Shown here: piece by piece, positions 33,933-41,996 of the stretch
How positions within the stretch are numbered: the first letter of the stretch is position 1
How the letters are laid out: every line of letters begins with the position of its first letter
Assembly: GCF_946478785.1 (NCBI RefSeq)
Contig: NZ_CAMLDD010000001.1
Location: 1 to 64,000, forward strand
Reading direction: 5' to 3'
From: an uncultured Flavobacterium sp.
GTDB taxonomy: Bacteria > Bacteroidota > Bacteroidia > Flavobacteriales > Flavobacteriaceae
Length of the DNA stretch: 64,000 nt
The notes under the pieces: model-generated
Databases searched by the model: none
What the model saw: the letters and a program-made list of their open reading frames with translations, nothing else
What the model was told of the DNA's origin: nothing
Position numbers and translations under genes: made by a program

Positions 33933-34018
33933 ATATTTGTACCATATTTGTACCGGCACTTAAAAGGAGACAAAGTGGCACTTATGTCTACTTATGGTAC
34001 CTTAACGAGGAGACAAAG
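33933..34018 (+). repeat. Direct-repeat array at the integrase end of the island
   Basis: ATATTTGTACC occurs twice in tandem (33933-33954). GGCACTTA occurs at 33955-33962 and 33977-33984. AGGAGACAAAG occurs at 33965-33975 and again at 34008-34018, directly before the first ORF. Such short direct repeats beside an excisionase/integrase pair look like arm-type protein binding sites or the attachment region. The second AGGAGACAAAG also lies where a ribosome binding site would be. Confidence 0.6.
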
Positions 34019-34576
34019 ATGATAAAAAGAATAAATAAGCAATGTCTTAACTGCGGGGATGATTTTCTGCCTAAAACTGTGGCTTCTGTTTACTGCTCAC
34101 ATTTATGCAGTAAAAAAGCATACAAACTCAAGATACTGCGCCTTAAAAATGAAGCGGAGCTCAAAGCGCTGGCAGATAAAATACCTGAGGACAGGGCATT
34201 TATTTCTGTTCCGGAAGCTGGTATGCTTTTTGGTGTTGCCAAAAGGACCCTTTATAGGCTTGTCGGCCAGAGGAAAATTCCGTCAGTTAATCTGGGAACC
34301 CGCCTTGTAAGGATAGACCGTAGAGTCATGGAAGAGATGTATGGCCCTGCCCGCAGCCTGCCGCAGGCTGAAAGTGCACCGAAGAAAAAATTATACAGCC
34401 TTGAAAAAGAAGACTGCTATTCCATCGGTGAAATAGCTCAGAGATTTCAAATATCAGAAGGTTCAGTCTACAATCATATCAGGAAATATTCAATACCAAC
34501 CAGACAGATCGGAAAGCATGTATATGCTCCAAAAGCAGAAATTGATAACTTGTATAACGGAAATGATTTTATATGA
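34019..34576 (+). CDS. Excisionase-like protein with two helix-turn-helix domains and a zinc knuckle
   Basis: A 185-residue DNA-binding protein (from MIKRINKQ). The first 35 residues hold a zinc-binding-like set CLNCGDD...YCSHLCSKK. Two MerR/excisionase-type HTH_17 segments follow: SVPEAGMLFGVAKRTLYRLVGQRKIPSVNLG, and later YSIGEIAQRFQISEGSVYNHIRKYSIPTRQIGKHVY, which end in the family's basic wing. The ATG at 34019-34021 is preferred because it follows AGGAGACAAAG at once; the longer frame begins with an improbable hydrophobic stretch. It overlaps the integrase start by four bases (ATGA), so translation is coupled. Likely an integrase accessory or regulator. Confidence 0.8.
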   Translation: MIKRINKQCLNCGDDFLPKTVASVYCSHLCSKKAYKLKILRLKNEAELKALADKIPEDRAFISVPEAGMLFGVAKRTLYRLVGQRKIPSVNLGTRLVRIDRRVMEEMYGPARSLPQAESAPKKKLYSLEKEDCYSIGEIAQRFQISEGSVYNHIRKYSIPTRQIGKHVYAPKAEIDNLYNGNDFI

Positions 34577-35823
34577 AGCAATTAGCAAAGACCAAGGTGA
34601 CTGTGCGTCTGCGAAAAGCAGAAGACCGAAAAGAATGGTATGTTTATATAGAAAGCTATCCTGTAGAGGTTTCCGGAAAGAAAGCGCCCCAGAGAATCCG
34701 TGAATATTTAAACAGATCCGTAACAACAGTGGAGTGGGACAAGAAAAGAGCTGCCCGCACAGATGCAGAGGGTATAAAATCGTATAAACCCAGACGCAGC
34801 GATAACGGAATAATAATCTGCAGAAGCGAAAGCGACCGTGAGATAATGCTCTATGCTGACGCAGTGCGTAATATCCGGCAGAAAGAATACGATAATACAG
34901 ATCTGTACAGTGATGCTGAGAGCCTATTAGCTGAACAGAAAGAAAAAGCAAAAGAGGATTTTATTAAATACATTGCTGCTACGGCGGCTAAAAGGCACGC
35001 CCAAAGTTCAAAATCCATTCAGATCACTTGGCAGCGGAGCAGAGAATTTTTAAAAAGCTATTCCAAAGGCAGCTTAATATTTTCCCAGATTGACAGCAGA
35101 ATGGCGGAAGATTTTAAACTGTTTTTATTATCAGCTCCGCGCGGGGGAGGCAAAAAAGGAACCATTTCCCGCAACACTGCGGGAACGTATTTTTCCATAT
35201 TTAAAGCAGCTTTGAAACAGGCCTTTATTGATGGATATTTAAACGTTGATTTATCTTCAAAAATAAAGGGTATTCCCGAGGAAGATTCAAGACGTGAATA
35301 TCTGACTATTGAAGAATTGAATGCATTGGCCGAAACTCCCTGCGAAAAAGACGTCCTTAAAAGAGCGGCGCTTTTCTCAGCGCTCACAGGTCTGAGGCAT
35401 TCCGACATTCAGAAGCTCCGCTGGAAAGAGATCAGTTTGGAAGACGGCAGGGCTAAGCTGCATTTCACGCAGAAAAAGACAAAGGGTGTCGAATACATGC
35501 CTATTTCCCAGCAAGCTTTAGATCTCTGCGGAGAACCGAGGCTTCCCGGGCAGTTTGTTTTTGAGGATCTGCCGGACCCGTCGTGGATTTCACGCCCTCT
35601 GAAAAAATGGGTTGAATCGGCAGGCATTAGAAAAAACATTACTTTCCACTGCTTCCGCCATACATTTGCAACACTGCAGCTGTCGAGCGGGACAGACATC
35701 TATACGGTAAGCAAAATGCTAGGGCATACCAACGTAAAAACTACTGAAATCTACGCCAAAGTAATAGATGAGAAGAAAAACAGAGCTTCGCAGGCAATAC
35801 AATTGGAATTTTTAAAGAAATAA
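34573..35823 (+). CDS. Tyrosine site-specific integrase
   Basis: A 416-residue phage/conjugative-element-type tyrosine recombinase. The N-terminal arm-binding and SAM-like core-binding regions (about 1-220) precede a catalytic domain (about 225-416) with Arg in ALTGLRHSDIQKL, H-x-x-R in FHCFRHTFA, the second His in LGHTNVKTT and the nucleophile Tyr in TEIYAKV. All catalytic residues appear intact. Its ATG overlaps the upstream stop (ATGA). It has a higher GC content and different codon choice from dnaK. It should insert/excise the element that carries the metal-resistance genes. No matching attachment-site repeat was found at the far side in this window. Confidence 0.9.
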   Translation: MKQLAKTKVTVRLRKAEDRKEWYVYIESYPVEVSGKKAPQRIREYLNRSVTTVEWDKKRAARTDAEGIKSYKPRRSDNGIIICRSESDREIMLYADAVRNIRQKEYDNTDLYSDAESLLAEQKEKAKEDFIKYIAATAAKRHAQSSKSIQITWQRSREFLKSYSKGSLIFSQIDSRMAEDFKLFLLSAPRGGGKKGTISRNTAGTYFSIFKAALKQAFIDGYLNVDLSSKIKGIPEEDSRREYLTIEELNALAETPCEKDVLKRAALFSALTGLRHSDIQKLRWKEISLEDGRAKLHFTQKKTKGVEYMPISQQALDLCGEPRLPGQFVFEDLPDPSWISRPLKKWVESAGIRKNITFHCFRHTFATLQLSSGTDIYTVSKMLGHTNVKTTEIYAKVIDEKKNRASQAIQLEFLKK

Positions 35824-35828
35824 GCGCA

Positions 35829-36578
35829 ATGAAAATTAAATACTTTGAATATATCACAGTTTACCTGTCTGTTTTTTTAGTCTGCGTCTTTGTCGGCATA
35901 ATCGGAAGACTGGTGCTGCTGGAAAAAGGTGCTGATGAATATACAGCCGGTGTTTTTTTCTGGATCAGCACTGGATTTGGAATTTTAATGTTTGCAATTC
36001 TAAGTTTATTTCTTAACGATTTGGCTGAGAGATTACTGAATCGTTTTTTGAGGGCAAAAAAAAATGAATCGCCTGAAAGCCGGATTCCAGGTGAAGACCT
36101 TGAAAAAATAGAAGAGGTGCTGCAGGATGTTTTAATTAAACCCGCATTATCTGAGAATAAAAATGCAGCCAGAGATATTGAACAGATAAGGGAGGAACGG
36201 CAAAATGCAGTCAAAAATCAAAAACAGGCCAGAATTGATGCTGCCATCCGTTATTCGCAACAGGAGTTCGCGCTTTATGCGTCGGATGATGATCTGAAAC
36301 AATTAGGCAAGAATATAATCATATATGCTGAAGGAATAAATTTCGAGAAGATTAGACCGGTAAAAGTAAAGGATCTGTCCAATCTCGATCTGTATCATTT
36401 CGGCTGGAATATCTGGAATTGTTTTAAAGTCAGCAGACAGGACAGAGCCGCACAGTTTTTAAAACTGACTTTTGCTGACGCTTTAAAAGATGTTGAAGTC
36501 AAAAGTATTAAAACGCATCTGAAAGATGATGAACAGAAAGGGCTTATAAAGATAATAGAAGATTTTACAGATTTTTAA
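35829..36578 (+). CDS. Membrane-anchored protein of unknown function in the integrase operon
   Basis: The 249-residue protein has two N-terminal membrane segments (about 8-30 and 42-62), then a charged, partly coiled cytosolic region (about 75-165, with REERQNAVKNQKQARIDAA) and a C-terminal region that ends with KIIEDFTDF. No known domain is recognised. It starts five bases after the integrase stop and is followed by a strong terminator, so it is part of the integrase transcript. It may be an element-maintenance or exclusion protein, but nothing in the sequence demonstrates that. Confidence 0.7.
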   Translation: MKIKYFEYITVYLSVFLVCVFVGIIGRLVLLEKGADEYTAGVFFWISTGFGILMFAILSLFLNDLAERLLNRFLRAKKNESPESRIPGEDLEKIEEVLQDVLIKPALSENKNAARDIEQIREERQNAVKNQKQARIDAAIRYSQQEFALYASDDDLKQLGKNIIIYAEGINFEKIRPVKVKDLSNLDLYHFGWNIWNCFKVSRQDRAAQFLKLTFADALKDVEVKSIKTHLKDDEQKGLIKIIEDFTDF

Positions 36579-36609
36579 TTGCCAATACTCATAAAGCACT
36601 GTGTTTTTC

Positions 36610-36655
36610 AAGTGTTTTTGTTGTGAAGAAGGACACAGCAGAAACACTTTTTTCA
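36610..36655 (+). terminator. Terminator of the integrase operon
   Basis: AAGTGTTT (36610-36617) with AAACACTT (36642-36649) plus an inner TGTG/CACA step and a following T-run. Confidence 0.75.
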
Positions 36656-36679
36656 TTTGCACCATAATTATTAAAAACG

Positions 36680-37021
36680 ATGGCTATGGATATAAATGAA
36701 ATCTCTTTTGAAAACCTGCCCAAAGCAGTAGCACACTTAGTGAAAGAAATTGCCGAGATTAAACTTATGATTCAGAATGTACAGGTATTTGAGTCTAAAG
36801 AAAAAAGTATTCCTATTGGCATTGAAGAGGCCAGCCGGTTAATAGGGAAAGCAAAGCCTACAATTTACGCTCTTGTAAGGCAAAGAAAAATTCCGTGCTA
36901 TAAATATGGTAAAAAGCTGTACTTTTTTGAAGAAGAACTTTTAGAATGGATCTCTAAAGGGAAAAAGAAAACAATCCAGGAAATCGAATCAGAAGCATTG
37001 AAATATAATCATAATAAATAG
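36680..37021 (+). CDS. Helix-turn-helix (excisionase-type) DNA-binding protein
   Basis: A 113-residue protein. A helical N-terminal part (about 10-40, NLPKAVAHLVKEIAEIKLMIQN) is followed by an HTH_17 excisionase-family domain (about 48-97: IGIEEASRLIGKAKPTIYALVRQRKIPCYKYGKKLYFFEEELLEWI). Similar small proteins are common next to tyrosine integrases in Bacteroidota elements and act as recombination directionality factors or regulators. It is separated from the integrase operon by a terminator, so it has its own promoter. ATG at 36680. Confidence 0.8.
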   Translation: MAMDINEISFENLPKAVAHLVKEIAEIKLMIQNVQVFESKEKSIPIGIEEASRLIGKAKPTIYALVRQRKIPCYKYGKKLYFFEEELLEWISKGKKKTIQEIESEALKYNHNK

Positions 37022-37044
37022 ATGGATAATTTCCTGCAAGAATA

Positions 37045-37080
37045 CAAGGGGCCTAGGTTCGAATCCTTCTGGAATCACTT
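37045..37080 (+). pseudogene. tRNA 3'-end-like fragment, possible attachment-site scar
   Basis: The stretch has the T-loop word GGTTCGAATCC (37056-37066), and downstream GGAATCAC, the form of a 3' acceptor strand plus discriminator. No D-arm or anticodon arm lies upstream, and the T-stem pairs poorly, so it is not a working tRNA. It sits between plus-strand element genes and the metal cargo, where an integration scar would be expected. No matching full tRNA is in this window. Confidence 0.4.
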
Positions 37081-37125
37081 AAACTGATTTTTATAAATTT
37101 TCAATTGAATATTTACTTTACTCAA

Positions 37126-37860
37126 TTAATATGCTTTCCTTAGCATTTGCGCTAAATCATTAGGAAGGATACTCTCTTCTATAGCTTGTGCAGCTTTTTC
37201 AATATCATAGTCCACTCTTACGAATTCTACCCCTATACCTCCTTTTTTACATAACTTACTGCTTTGGCTAATCGTTATCACAGCATAGCAGCATTTTGGA
37301 TTTCCGTCTTTAGGTTTCCCTACTGATCCGGCATTAATGGCATGGAAATAATTTCCTTTTTTAGTAGGATTTTCTAAAACTCTGTGATATGGCTTGTGGG
37401 AGTGTCCGCAGATAAGAATATCCGCATTGCAATCAAGAAAAATATCCGTGAAATCTTTTTCTATTTTATCTTCAAGCAAATATTCCTTATTGCTATATGG
37501 GCTACCGTGTACCATTAAGATCCTGATTAATTTATCAGCTGTTTGGAATTCCAATTTAATATGGGCAGGAAGAGCAGAAAGGTATTTAATCTGCTCTTTA
37601 CCCACAATTTGATAGGCATAACTCTCAGAGTCGTTAGAACCTTCATTATGTATTTGTACAGCTTTAACATCATGATTTCCTGCCAGGGTAGGAATATGTC
37701 TTTTACGAATTTCGTTTATCACGGCGTTAGGACATACATTGTAGCCTACCAAATCTCCCAAGCAGTAAACAGCATCAATATTCTGCTGTTCAATACTTTT
37801 TAAGGTTTGTTCCAGTGCTGGGAAATTAGCATGTATATCCGACAGTATTGCAATTCTCAT
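37126..37860 (-). CDS. Metallophosphoesterase family protein
   Basis: A 244-residue calcineurin-like phosphoesterase. The two-metal centre is clear: SDIHANFPALEQ (D-x-H), GDLVGYNV (GD), GNHDVKAV (GNHD) and the late GHSHKPYH (GHxH). It should cleave a phosphoester in the cytosol; which one is unknown. It is the last gene of the arsenic group, 23 bases after the ACR3 gene, on the same strand. Linked phosphoesterases are sometimes found in ars operons, but a role in arsenic handling is inference. Confidence 0.85.
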   Translation of the reverse strand: MRIAILSDIHANFPALEQTLKSIEQQNIDAVYCLGDLVGYNVCPNAVINEIRKRHIPTLAGNHDVKAVQIHNEGSNDSESYAYQIVGKEQIKYLSALPAHIKLEFQTADKLIRILMVHGSPYSNKEYLLEDKIEKDFTDIFLDCNADILICGHSHKPYHRVLENPTKKGNYFHAINAGSVGKPKDGNPKCCYAVITISQSSKLCKKGGIGVEFVRVDYDIEKAAQAIEESILPNDLAQMLRKAY

Positions 37861-37883
37861 TTTCAGGAAATTAGTATAGAAAA

Positions 37884-38954
37884 CTATACTGTTTTTAAAT
37901 AATACTTCTTTCTGAACCAGAACGCAACATTAACCAGTGCTATAAGCGCCGGTACTTCTACCAAAGGTCCTATAACTCCTGCAAATGCCTGACCGCTGTT
38001 TATGCCAAACACACCAATTGCCACTGCAATTGCAAGTTCGAAATTGTTTCCTGTGGCCGTAAAAGCTATTGCCGTTGCTTTTGAATAGTCAGCACCAAAA
38101 TATTTTCCAACAAAAAAGCTAATCAGAAACATGATGGTAAAGTATATTACAAGTGGAACTGCGATACGAACAACATCCATAGGAATCTGAACAAACAGTT
38201 CGCCTTTAAGGCTGAACATCACTATAATGGTAAAAAGCAGTGATATAAGTGTAATGGGAGAAATAAAAGGTACATATTTAGTTTCAAACCATTCTGAACC
38301 TTTTAGTGCAATAAGGGCGTAACGGCTGATGATACCAAGTGCAAAAGGAATTCCCAAATATATCCCTACACTCTCGGCGATCTGCCCGATACTGATGTTA
38401 ACTTCAAATCCGTTGTAACCAAAGTAGGGAGGAAGAACAGTTATGAAGATATAAGCATACACGCTGTAAAGTAATACCTGAAAAATACTGTTAAGTGCAA
38501 TAAGGCCTGCAGCATATTCCCTGTTCCCATCTGCCAGGTCATTCCAGACTACAACCATGGCAATACAACGTGCCAAACCAATCAAAATGACACCGATCAT
38601 ATATTCCGGATAGCCGCTTAAAAAAAGAAGGGCCAGTAAAAACATTAAAATTGGACCGACAATCCAGTTCAGGAATAGGGAAGCACCAAGAATTTTAGTG
38701 TTTCTAAAAACCTGCCCCATCTCTTCGTATTTTACTTTTGCCAAAGGCGGATACATCATCAGAATCAGCCCAATTGCCAAAGGGATATTGGTTGTCCCGC
38801 TGGAAAAAGAGTTGATGAAATTTCCGCTGGAAGGAATGAAATATCCTATCGCAACCCCAAGGGCCATTGCAAGGAAAATCCAAAGGGTTAAAAATCTATC
38901 AAGGAAACCTAATTGTTTGCGTCCCTCGGCAGGCGCACAGTTATTTGCTGACAT
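37884..38954 (-). CDS. acr3: ACR3-type arsenite efflux transporter
   Basis: A 356-residue membrane protein of about ten segments. The ACR3 fingerprint is the cysteine in [20 protein letters not shown] plus [12 protein letters not shown] and [19 protein letters not shown]3 carriers pump As(III) (and some Sb(III)) out using the proton gradient. It starts two bases before the upstream arsenate reductase stop region ends (gap of two bases), so it is in the arsR-GNAT-DUF6428-arsC operon. Arsenite exported here would come from the reductase encoded next door. Confidence 0.93.
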   Translation of the reverse strand: MSANNCAPAEGRKQLGFLDRFLTLWIFLAMALGVAIGYFIPSSGNFINSFSSGTTNIPLAIGLILMMYPPLAKVKYEEMGQVFRNTKILGASLFLNWIVGPILMFLLALLFLSGYPEYMIGVILIGLARCIAMVVVWNDLADGNREYAAGLIALNSIFQVLLYSVYAYIFITVLPPYFGYNGFEVNISIGQIAESVGIYLGIPFALGIISRYALIALKGSEWFETKYVPFISPITLISLLFTIIVMFSLKGELFVQIPMDVVRIAVPLVIYFTIMFLISFFVGKYFGADYSKATAIAFTATGNNFELAIAVAIGVFGINSGQAFAGVIGPLVEVPALIALVNVAFWFRKKYYLKTV

Positions 38955-38956
38955 TT

Positions 38957-39571
38957 TTATTGTTTGATTTGTGAGAATACATAAAACATTTCAGTTCCAA
39001 TTTGAAGGCTTCGCTCCAGATATATTTCTTTTTGATGCGGTGTGCCGTCTGATACCTTTGGATCTTCAAAGGTTATTGGAATACGTTTTTCGGCGCCGGC
39101 AATAAAAGGACATCCACCATCTGCCTGTGAGCAGGTCATGATCGCGACAAATTCACTTTCAGGATTGAAATCATCATCATAAGTTTTAGAAAAACCGATA
39201 ACGGGAAGTTCATTAGCCCCAAATTTTATGGAATAAACAGGGTTTTGCCCTTCTGAAATAGTTTTAATTTTAAACCCGGAATTTTGCAGGGTTTCGGCCA
39301 CCATTGGGAATAGTGCAGTAGCTTCAGTGCCTCCCGAATAACAGGAAACATTCTGTATACTAAAATGTGTAGCAGCAGTCTGCGCCCAAATCTGAGACAA
39401 ATGGCTTCTTCGGGAATTATGTGTACAGATCAGGTTAAGCCTTATCGGCAGTTTGCTGTCCACTTTATTTTGAATATAATCCACTAATGGCTGTAGGATA
39501 GTCTTGCGCTCTTCTGTTATCTGATTAAAATCAAATGCGCTAATGGTGTTTTTTATTTCAGTAAATAACAT
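38957..39571 (-). CDS. arsC: Arsenate reductase, low-molecular-weight phosphatase type
   Basis: The 204-residue protein has the phosphatase-like active loop C-x5-R: C49-T-H-N-S-R-R55-S inside [17 protein letters not shown], and a later acidic [14 protein letters not shown] region with further cysteines that may shuttle the disulfide. Such proteins reduce As(V) to As(III) (thioredoxin-coupled) or dephosphorylate tyrosine; its place between ACR3 and DUF6428 supports arsenate reduction. It lacks the 15-residue N-terminal start of classic ArsC, having instead an extra N-terminal 40 residues. Confidence 0.85.
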   Translation of the reverse strand: MLFTEIKNTISAFDFNQITEERKTILQPLVDYIQNKVDSKLPIRLNLICTHNSRRSHLSQIWAQTAATHFSIQNVSCYSGGTEATALFPMVAETLQNSGFKIKTISEGQNPVYSIKFGANELPVIGFSKTYDDDFNPESEFVAIMTCSQADGGCPFIAGAEKRIPITFEDPKVSDGTPHQKEIYLERSLQIGTEMFYVFSQIKQ

Positions 39572-39617
39572 AGTTTTTGTCTGGTATTTATAGTAGATTT
39601 TAATTGTTAATTACAAA

Positions 39618-40091
39618 TTAGCAACAGCCTGAGCCGGGAGCGCATGAATTTGTACTGTCGGCATTGAGCTGTGATAATTTTACTTTCGATTTATCTGAAG
39701 GGATTCCGCACTGCTCCTGGGCCAGACAGGCAGTTTGTTTATTTAACAGCACAAAGTTTTTGCCGTTAAAATCAAGGTCATACTTACCAATTGTAGTATC
39801 CTGATATTCAACTTCAATTTCATGATCTCCAATGCTTAAAACCTTTTCTGAAAGTTCGATAATATGAACCAGTTTTTGTGGTTTTAGCCTATGCTCATAA
39901 TCATTGGCATCCCAAAGCTGAAAATTTACAACTGTTTCTTTTCTTACTGTTCCGCCACAGTCGATGAAGTTTTTTGTGATCAGGCCCACTTCTGTTACAT
40001 GGAAATATTCCGGAACAAAATTTCCGTTTGGCAATTCAAAATTTACAGCCTCTACTGTTTTTAATACCTCTTTAATTTCTAAAAGTTTCAT
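39618..40091 (-). CDS. DUF6428 family protein of the ars operon
   Basis: A 157-residue protein matching the family named DUF6428, found in arsenic operons of Bacteroidota (from memory). Its middle is beta-rich (NFQLWDANDYEHRLKPQKL), and the C-terminal end is Cys-rich: TACLAQEQCG and the final SCAPGSGCC. Those cysteines could bind As(III) or metal. No signal peptide. Function is unknown; its position between arsC and GNAT genes suggests it takes part in arsenic resistance. Confidence 0.75.
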   Translation of the reverse strand: MKLLEIKEVLKTVEAVNFELPNGNFVPEYFHVTEVGLITKNFIDCGGTVRKETVVNFQLWDANDYEHRLKPQKLVHIIELSEKVLSIGDHEIEVEYQDTTIGKYDLDFNGKNFVLLNKQTACLAQEQCGIPSDKSKVKLSQLNADSTNSCAPGSGCC

Positions 40092-40176
40092 AATGTATGT
40101 TTTTAAAGTTTTAATTTTATTTGAAAGAAATAACTATGATTAAATTAATCTCTTTTGATGCACTTGTAATTACTAT

Positions 40177-40662
40177 TTATTTAATTAATGCACTTCTTCT
40201 TTCCAGAAGGACAGTGTCTCTCCAAAGGCCATTTTGCTTCCCAATTTTTTCGCGGACACCTAAAATCCTGAATCCGGCTTTTTCATGAATACGCAGACTG
40301 GCGATGTTTTCGGGAAATATTCCGGCCTGCAGTGTCCAGATGCCTTCGGCTTCGCTTAAATGCACCAGCTCATTTAAAAGCGCAAGACCGATTCCTTTGC
40401 TGGAATGCTGCGGGTCAACATAAACGCTGACTTCGGCTACCCCTGCATAAACGCATCTTGAAGAGACCGGTGTAAGGGCTGCCCAGCCTATGATCTGGTC
40501 ATTACTTTGGGCAACAATCCTGCAGGAAGCCAGATGCGATTCATTCCAGTCTTCCCATGAAGGGGCGCTTGTCTGAAAAGTAGCGTTTCCGGTCTTAATG
40601 CCTTTCTCGTAAATTAATTGAACCTGCGGCCAATCGGTATCCAATAGCTTTCTGATTTCCAT
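40177..40662 (-). CDS. GNAT N-acetyltransferase of the ars operon (phosphinothricin/ArsN-like)
   Basis: A 161-residue GNAT enzyme with motif A VSVYVDPQHSSKGIGLALLNELV and SLRIHEKAGFRILGVREKIG at the end. Relatives in ars operons (ArsN type) acetylate toxic organoarsenical or phosphinothricin-like compounds. Here it is directly downstream of arsR (10 bases) and thus likely induced by arsenite. Specific substrate is inferred from neighbours only. Confidence 0.82.
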   Translation of the reverse strand: MEIRKLLDTDWPQVQLIYEKGIKTGNATFQTSAPSWEDWNESHLASCRIVAQSNDQIIGWAALTPVSSRCVYAGVAEVSVYVDPQHSSKGIGLALLNELVHLSEAEGIWTLQAGIFPENIASLRIHEKAGFRILGVREKIGKQNGLWRDTVLLERRSALIK

Positions 40663-40672
40663 AGTGATTAAT

Positions 40673-41005
40673 TTAGCAGCACTCGTTTCTCTTTTTTTCT
40701 AAATGAGTACTAATGTGTTCGAAAAATCCTTTTATTTTTTCCAGTCCAGGCTCATTAATACAGTAACAAATAGAGTTACCATCAATGCTTCCTTTTATGA
40801 GTCCCGCATTTTTAAGTTCCTTAAGGTGTTGTGATACTGTAGGCTGTGATAGAGGTAGTTCGTTAACTATATCTCCGCAGATACAGGTATCTACTTTTAG
40901 CAGATATTCCATAATTGCAATTCGGGCGGGATGACCTAAAGCCTTCGCTAAAATCGCAAGCTGGTTTTGATTGTCTGTAAAATGATCTGTTTTTGTAGCT
41001 CCCAT
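40673..41005 (-). CDS. arsR: ArsR family transcriptional repressor
   Basis: A 110-residue winged-helix repressor. The metal/arsenic site is the C-x-C motif in VDTCICGDIV, as in ArsR proteins that bind As(III), and the recognition helix is LSQPTVSQHLKELKNAGLI. A second Cys pair closes the protein (NECC). I start it at ATG 41003-41005 (M-G-A-T-K), since the upstream TTG falls in the operator palindrome. It heads the minus-strand arsenic operon and would release it when arsenite binds. Confidence 0.9.
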   Translation of the reverse strand: MGATKTDHFTDNQNQLAILAKALGHPARIAIMEYLLKVDTCICGDIVNELPLSQPTVSQHLKELKNAGLIKGSIDGNSICYCINEPGLEKIKGFFEHISTHLEKKRNECC

Positions 41006-41017
41006 TGTTTTATTTTT

Positions 41018-41029
41018 ATATTGCAATAT
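41018..41029. promoter_or_regulatory. Candidate ArsR operator
   Basis: ATATTGCAATAT, a perfect 12-base palindrome, lies 12 bases upstream of the arsR ATG, next to a TAATATTG box on the minus strand. Position and symmetry suit autoregulation by ArsR. Confidence 0.5.
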
Positions 41030-41086
41030 TACGATATAAAATTTATAATAAAAAGATTTTTACTATTTTTTTAGATACTTAAATAG

Positions 41087-41120
41087 AGAAGCCTTTAAAC
41101 AATACAGTTTAAAGGCTTCT
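41087..41120. terminator. Hairpin between the CDF gene and arsR
   Basis: AGAAGCCTTTAAAC, loop AATACA, GTTTAAAGGCTTCT: a perfect 14-bp stem between two minus-strand units. There is no strong T-run on either side, so it may be a terminator or another structural site. Confidence 0.55.
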
Positions 41121-41200
41121 CAAACATTTGCTCCAGGAGCCAGGCGGAACTATTTAAGCATAAAAGCAGCAATCCGCGTGATATCGTTTGGCAAATAGTA

Positions 41201-41992
41201 TTATTTCAGTTTTAATATTTTAAAAGCACCTCTGCCAACTATCACAAAAACACAAATGCCAATTAACAGGTCAGGTATCATGGAGTTGGTATAGTGAACC
41301 AAAATACCGGCAATTACCACCCCAATATTAATTATAACATCGTTGGAAGTAAAAATCATGCTTGCTTCCATATGTGCCTCCTTGCTTTTTGATTTTTGGA
41401 GTAAATAAAGGCAAAGTGAATTACCCAACAGCGCAAACAGGGAAACTACGATCATGGTTTCGAAATTTGGAATATTTTCCTGCAGTAGGTATCTTCGAAT
41501 GACTTCAATAAGCCCTAAAATTGCCAGAAAAAATTGAAAGTATCCGCTTATCTGCGCAACGCCTACTTTCCTTGACACAGTGCTTCCAACTGCTAATAAT
41601 GCCAAACCATATACAATGCTGTCGGCCAGCATATCCAGACTATCGGCCACTAATCCCATAGAATGGGAAATAAATCCCGCAATAATTTCTATAAGAAAGA
41701 ATGAGAGATTTATAATCAAAACCTGCCATAACAATTTTCTTTGCCCGGACTCATCTTCTGCATTTAAAATATCCAGTGTTTCTTCAGAGCTCATTAGCTT
41801 GCTGTCAAAATTAAGACTGTCAATGGCGCTTGTGATACTGTTGGGGTCATCTGAATGATAAACGTTTAATTTTCTATTTGGAATATCAAAATCAAGACGT
41901 TCTATTTGATTTATACTGCTAAGCTTCATTCTGATAAGCTGCTCCTCACTAGGGCAATCCATCTTTTTAATGTTATAGATGCTTTTTTTCAT
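41201..41992 (-). CDS. HMA-domain cation diffusion facilitator (CDF) transporter
   Basis: The 263-residue protein fuses an N-terminal HMA-like domain (about 1-70, with MDCPSEE, retaining only one of the usual two Cys) with a CDF-type membrane domain of about six segments (from 88). CDF metal-site residues appear in segment 2 as VADSLDMLADS; the segment-5 partner reads FTSNDVIINIG, lacking the usual His. CDF carriers export divalent cations against protons. It follows a TonB receptor by four bases and is likely its operon partner. Metal specificity (Zn, Co, Ni or Fe) is not readable. Confidence 0.82.
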   Translation of the reverse strand: MKKSIYNIKKMDCPSEEQLIRMKLSSINQIERLDFDIPNRKLNVYHSDDPNSITSAIDSLNFDSKLMSSEETLDILNAEDESGQRKLLWQVLIINLSFFLIEIIAGFISHSMGLVADSLDMLADSIVYGLALLAVGSTVSRKVGVAQISGYFQFFLAILGLIEVIRRYLLQENIPNFETMIVVSLFALLGNSLCLYLLQKSKSKEAHMEASMIFTSNDVIINIGVVIAGILVHYTNSMIPDLLIGICVFVIVGRGAFKILKLK

Positions 41993-41996
41993 AACG

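Noticed and set aside
33866..34018. Upstream extension of the HTH protein's frame (MFTAVFLFYSF...)
   Set aside because: It starts inside the dnaK terminator stem-loop and crosses the direct-repeat array. The hydrophobic peptide does not fit a cytosolic DNA-binding protein; the ATG at 34019 follows AGGAGACAAAG.
37045..37080. A functional tRNA gene
   Set aside because: Only a T-loop-like word and a 3' end are present; no D-arm or anticodon arm lies upstream and the T-stem pairs poorly.
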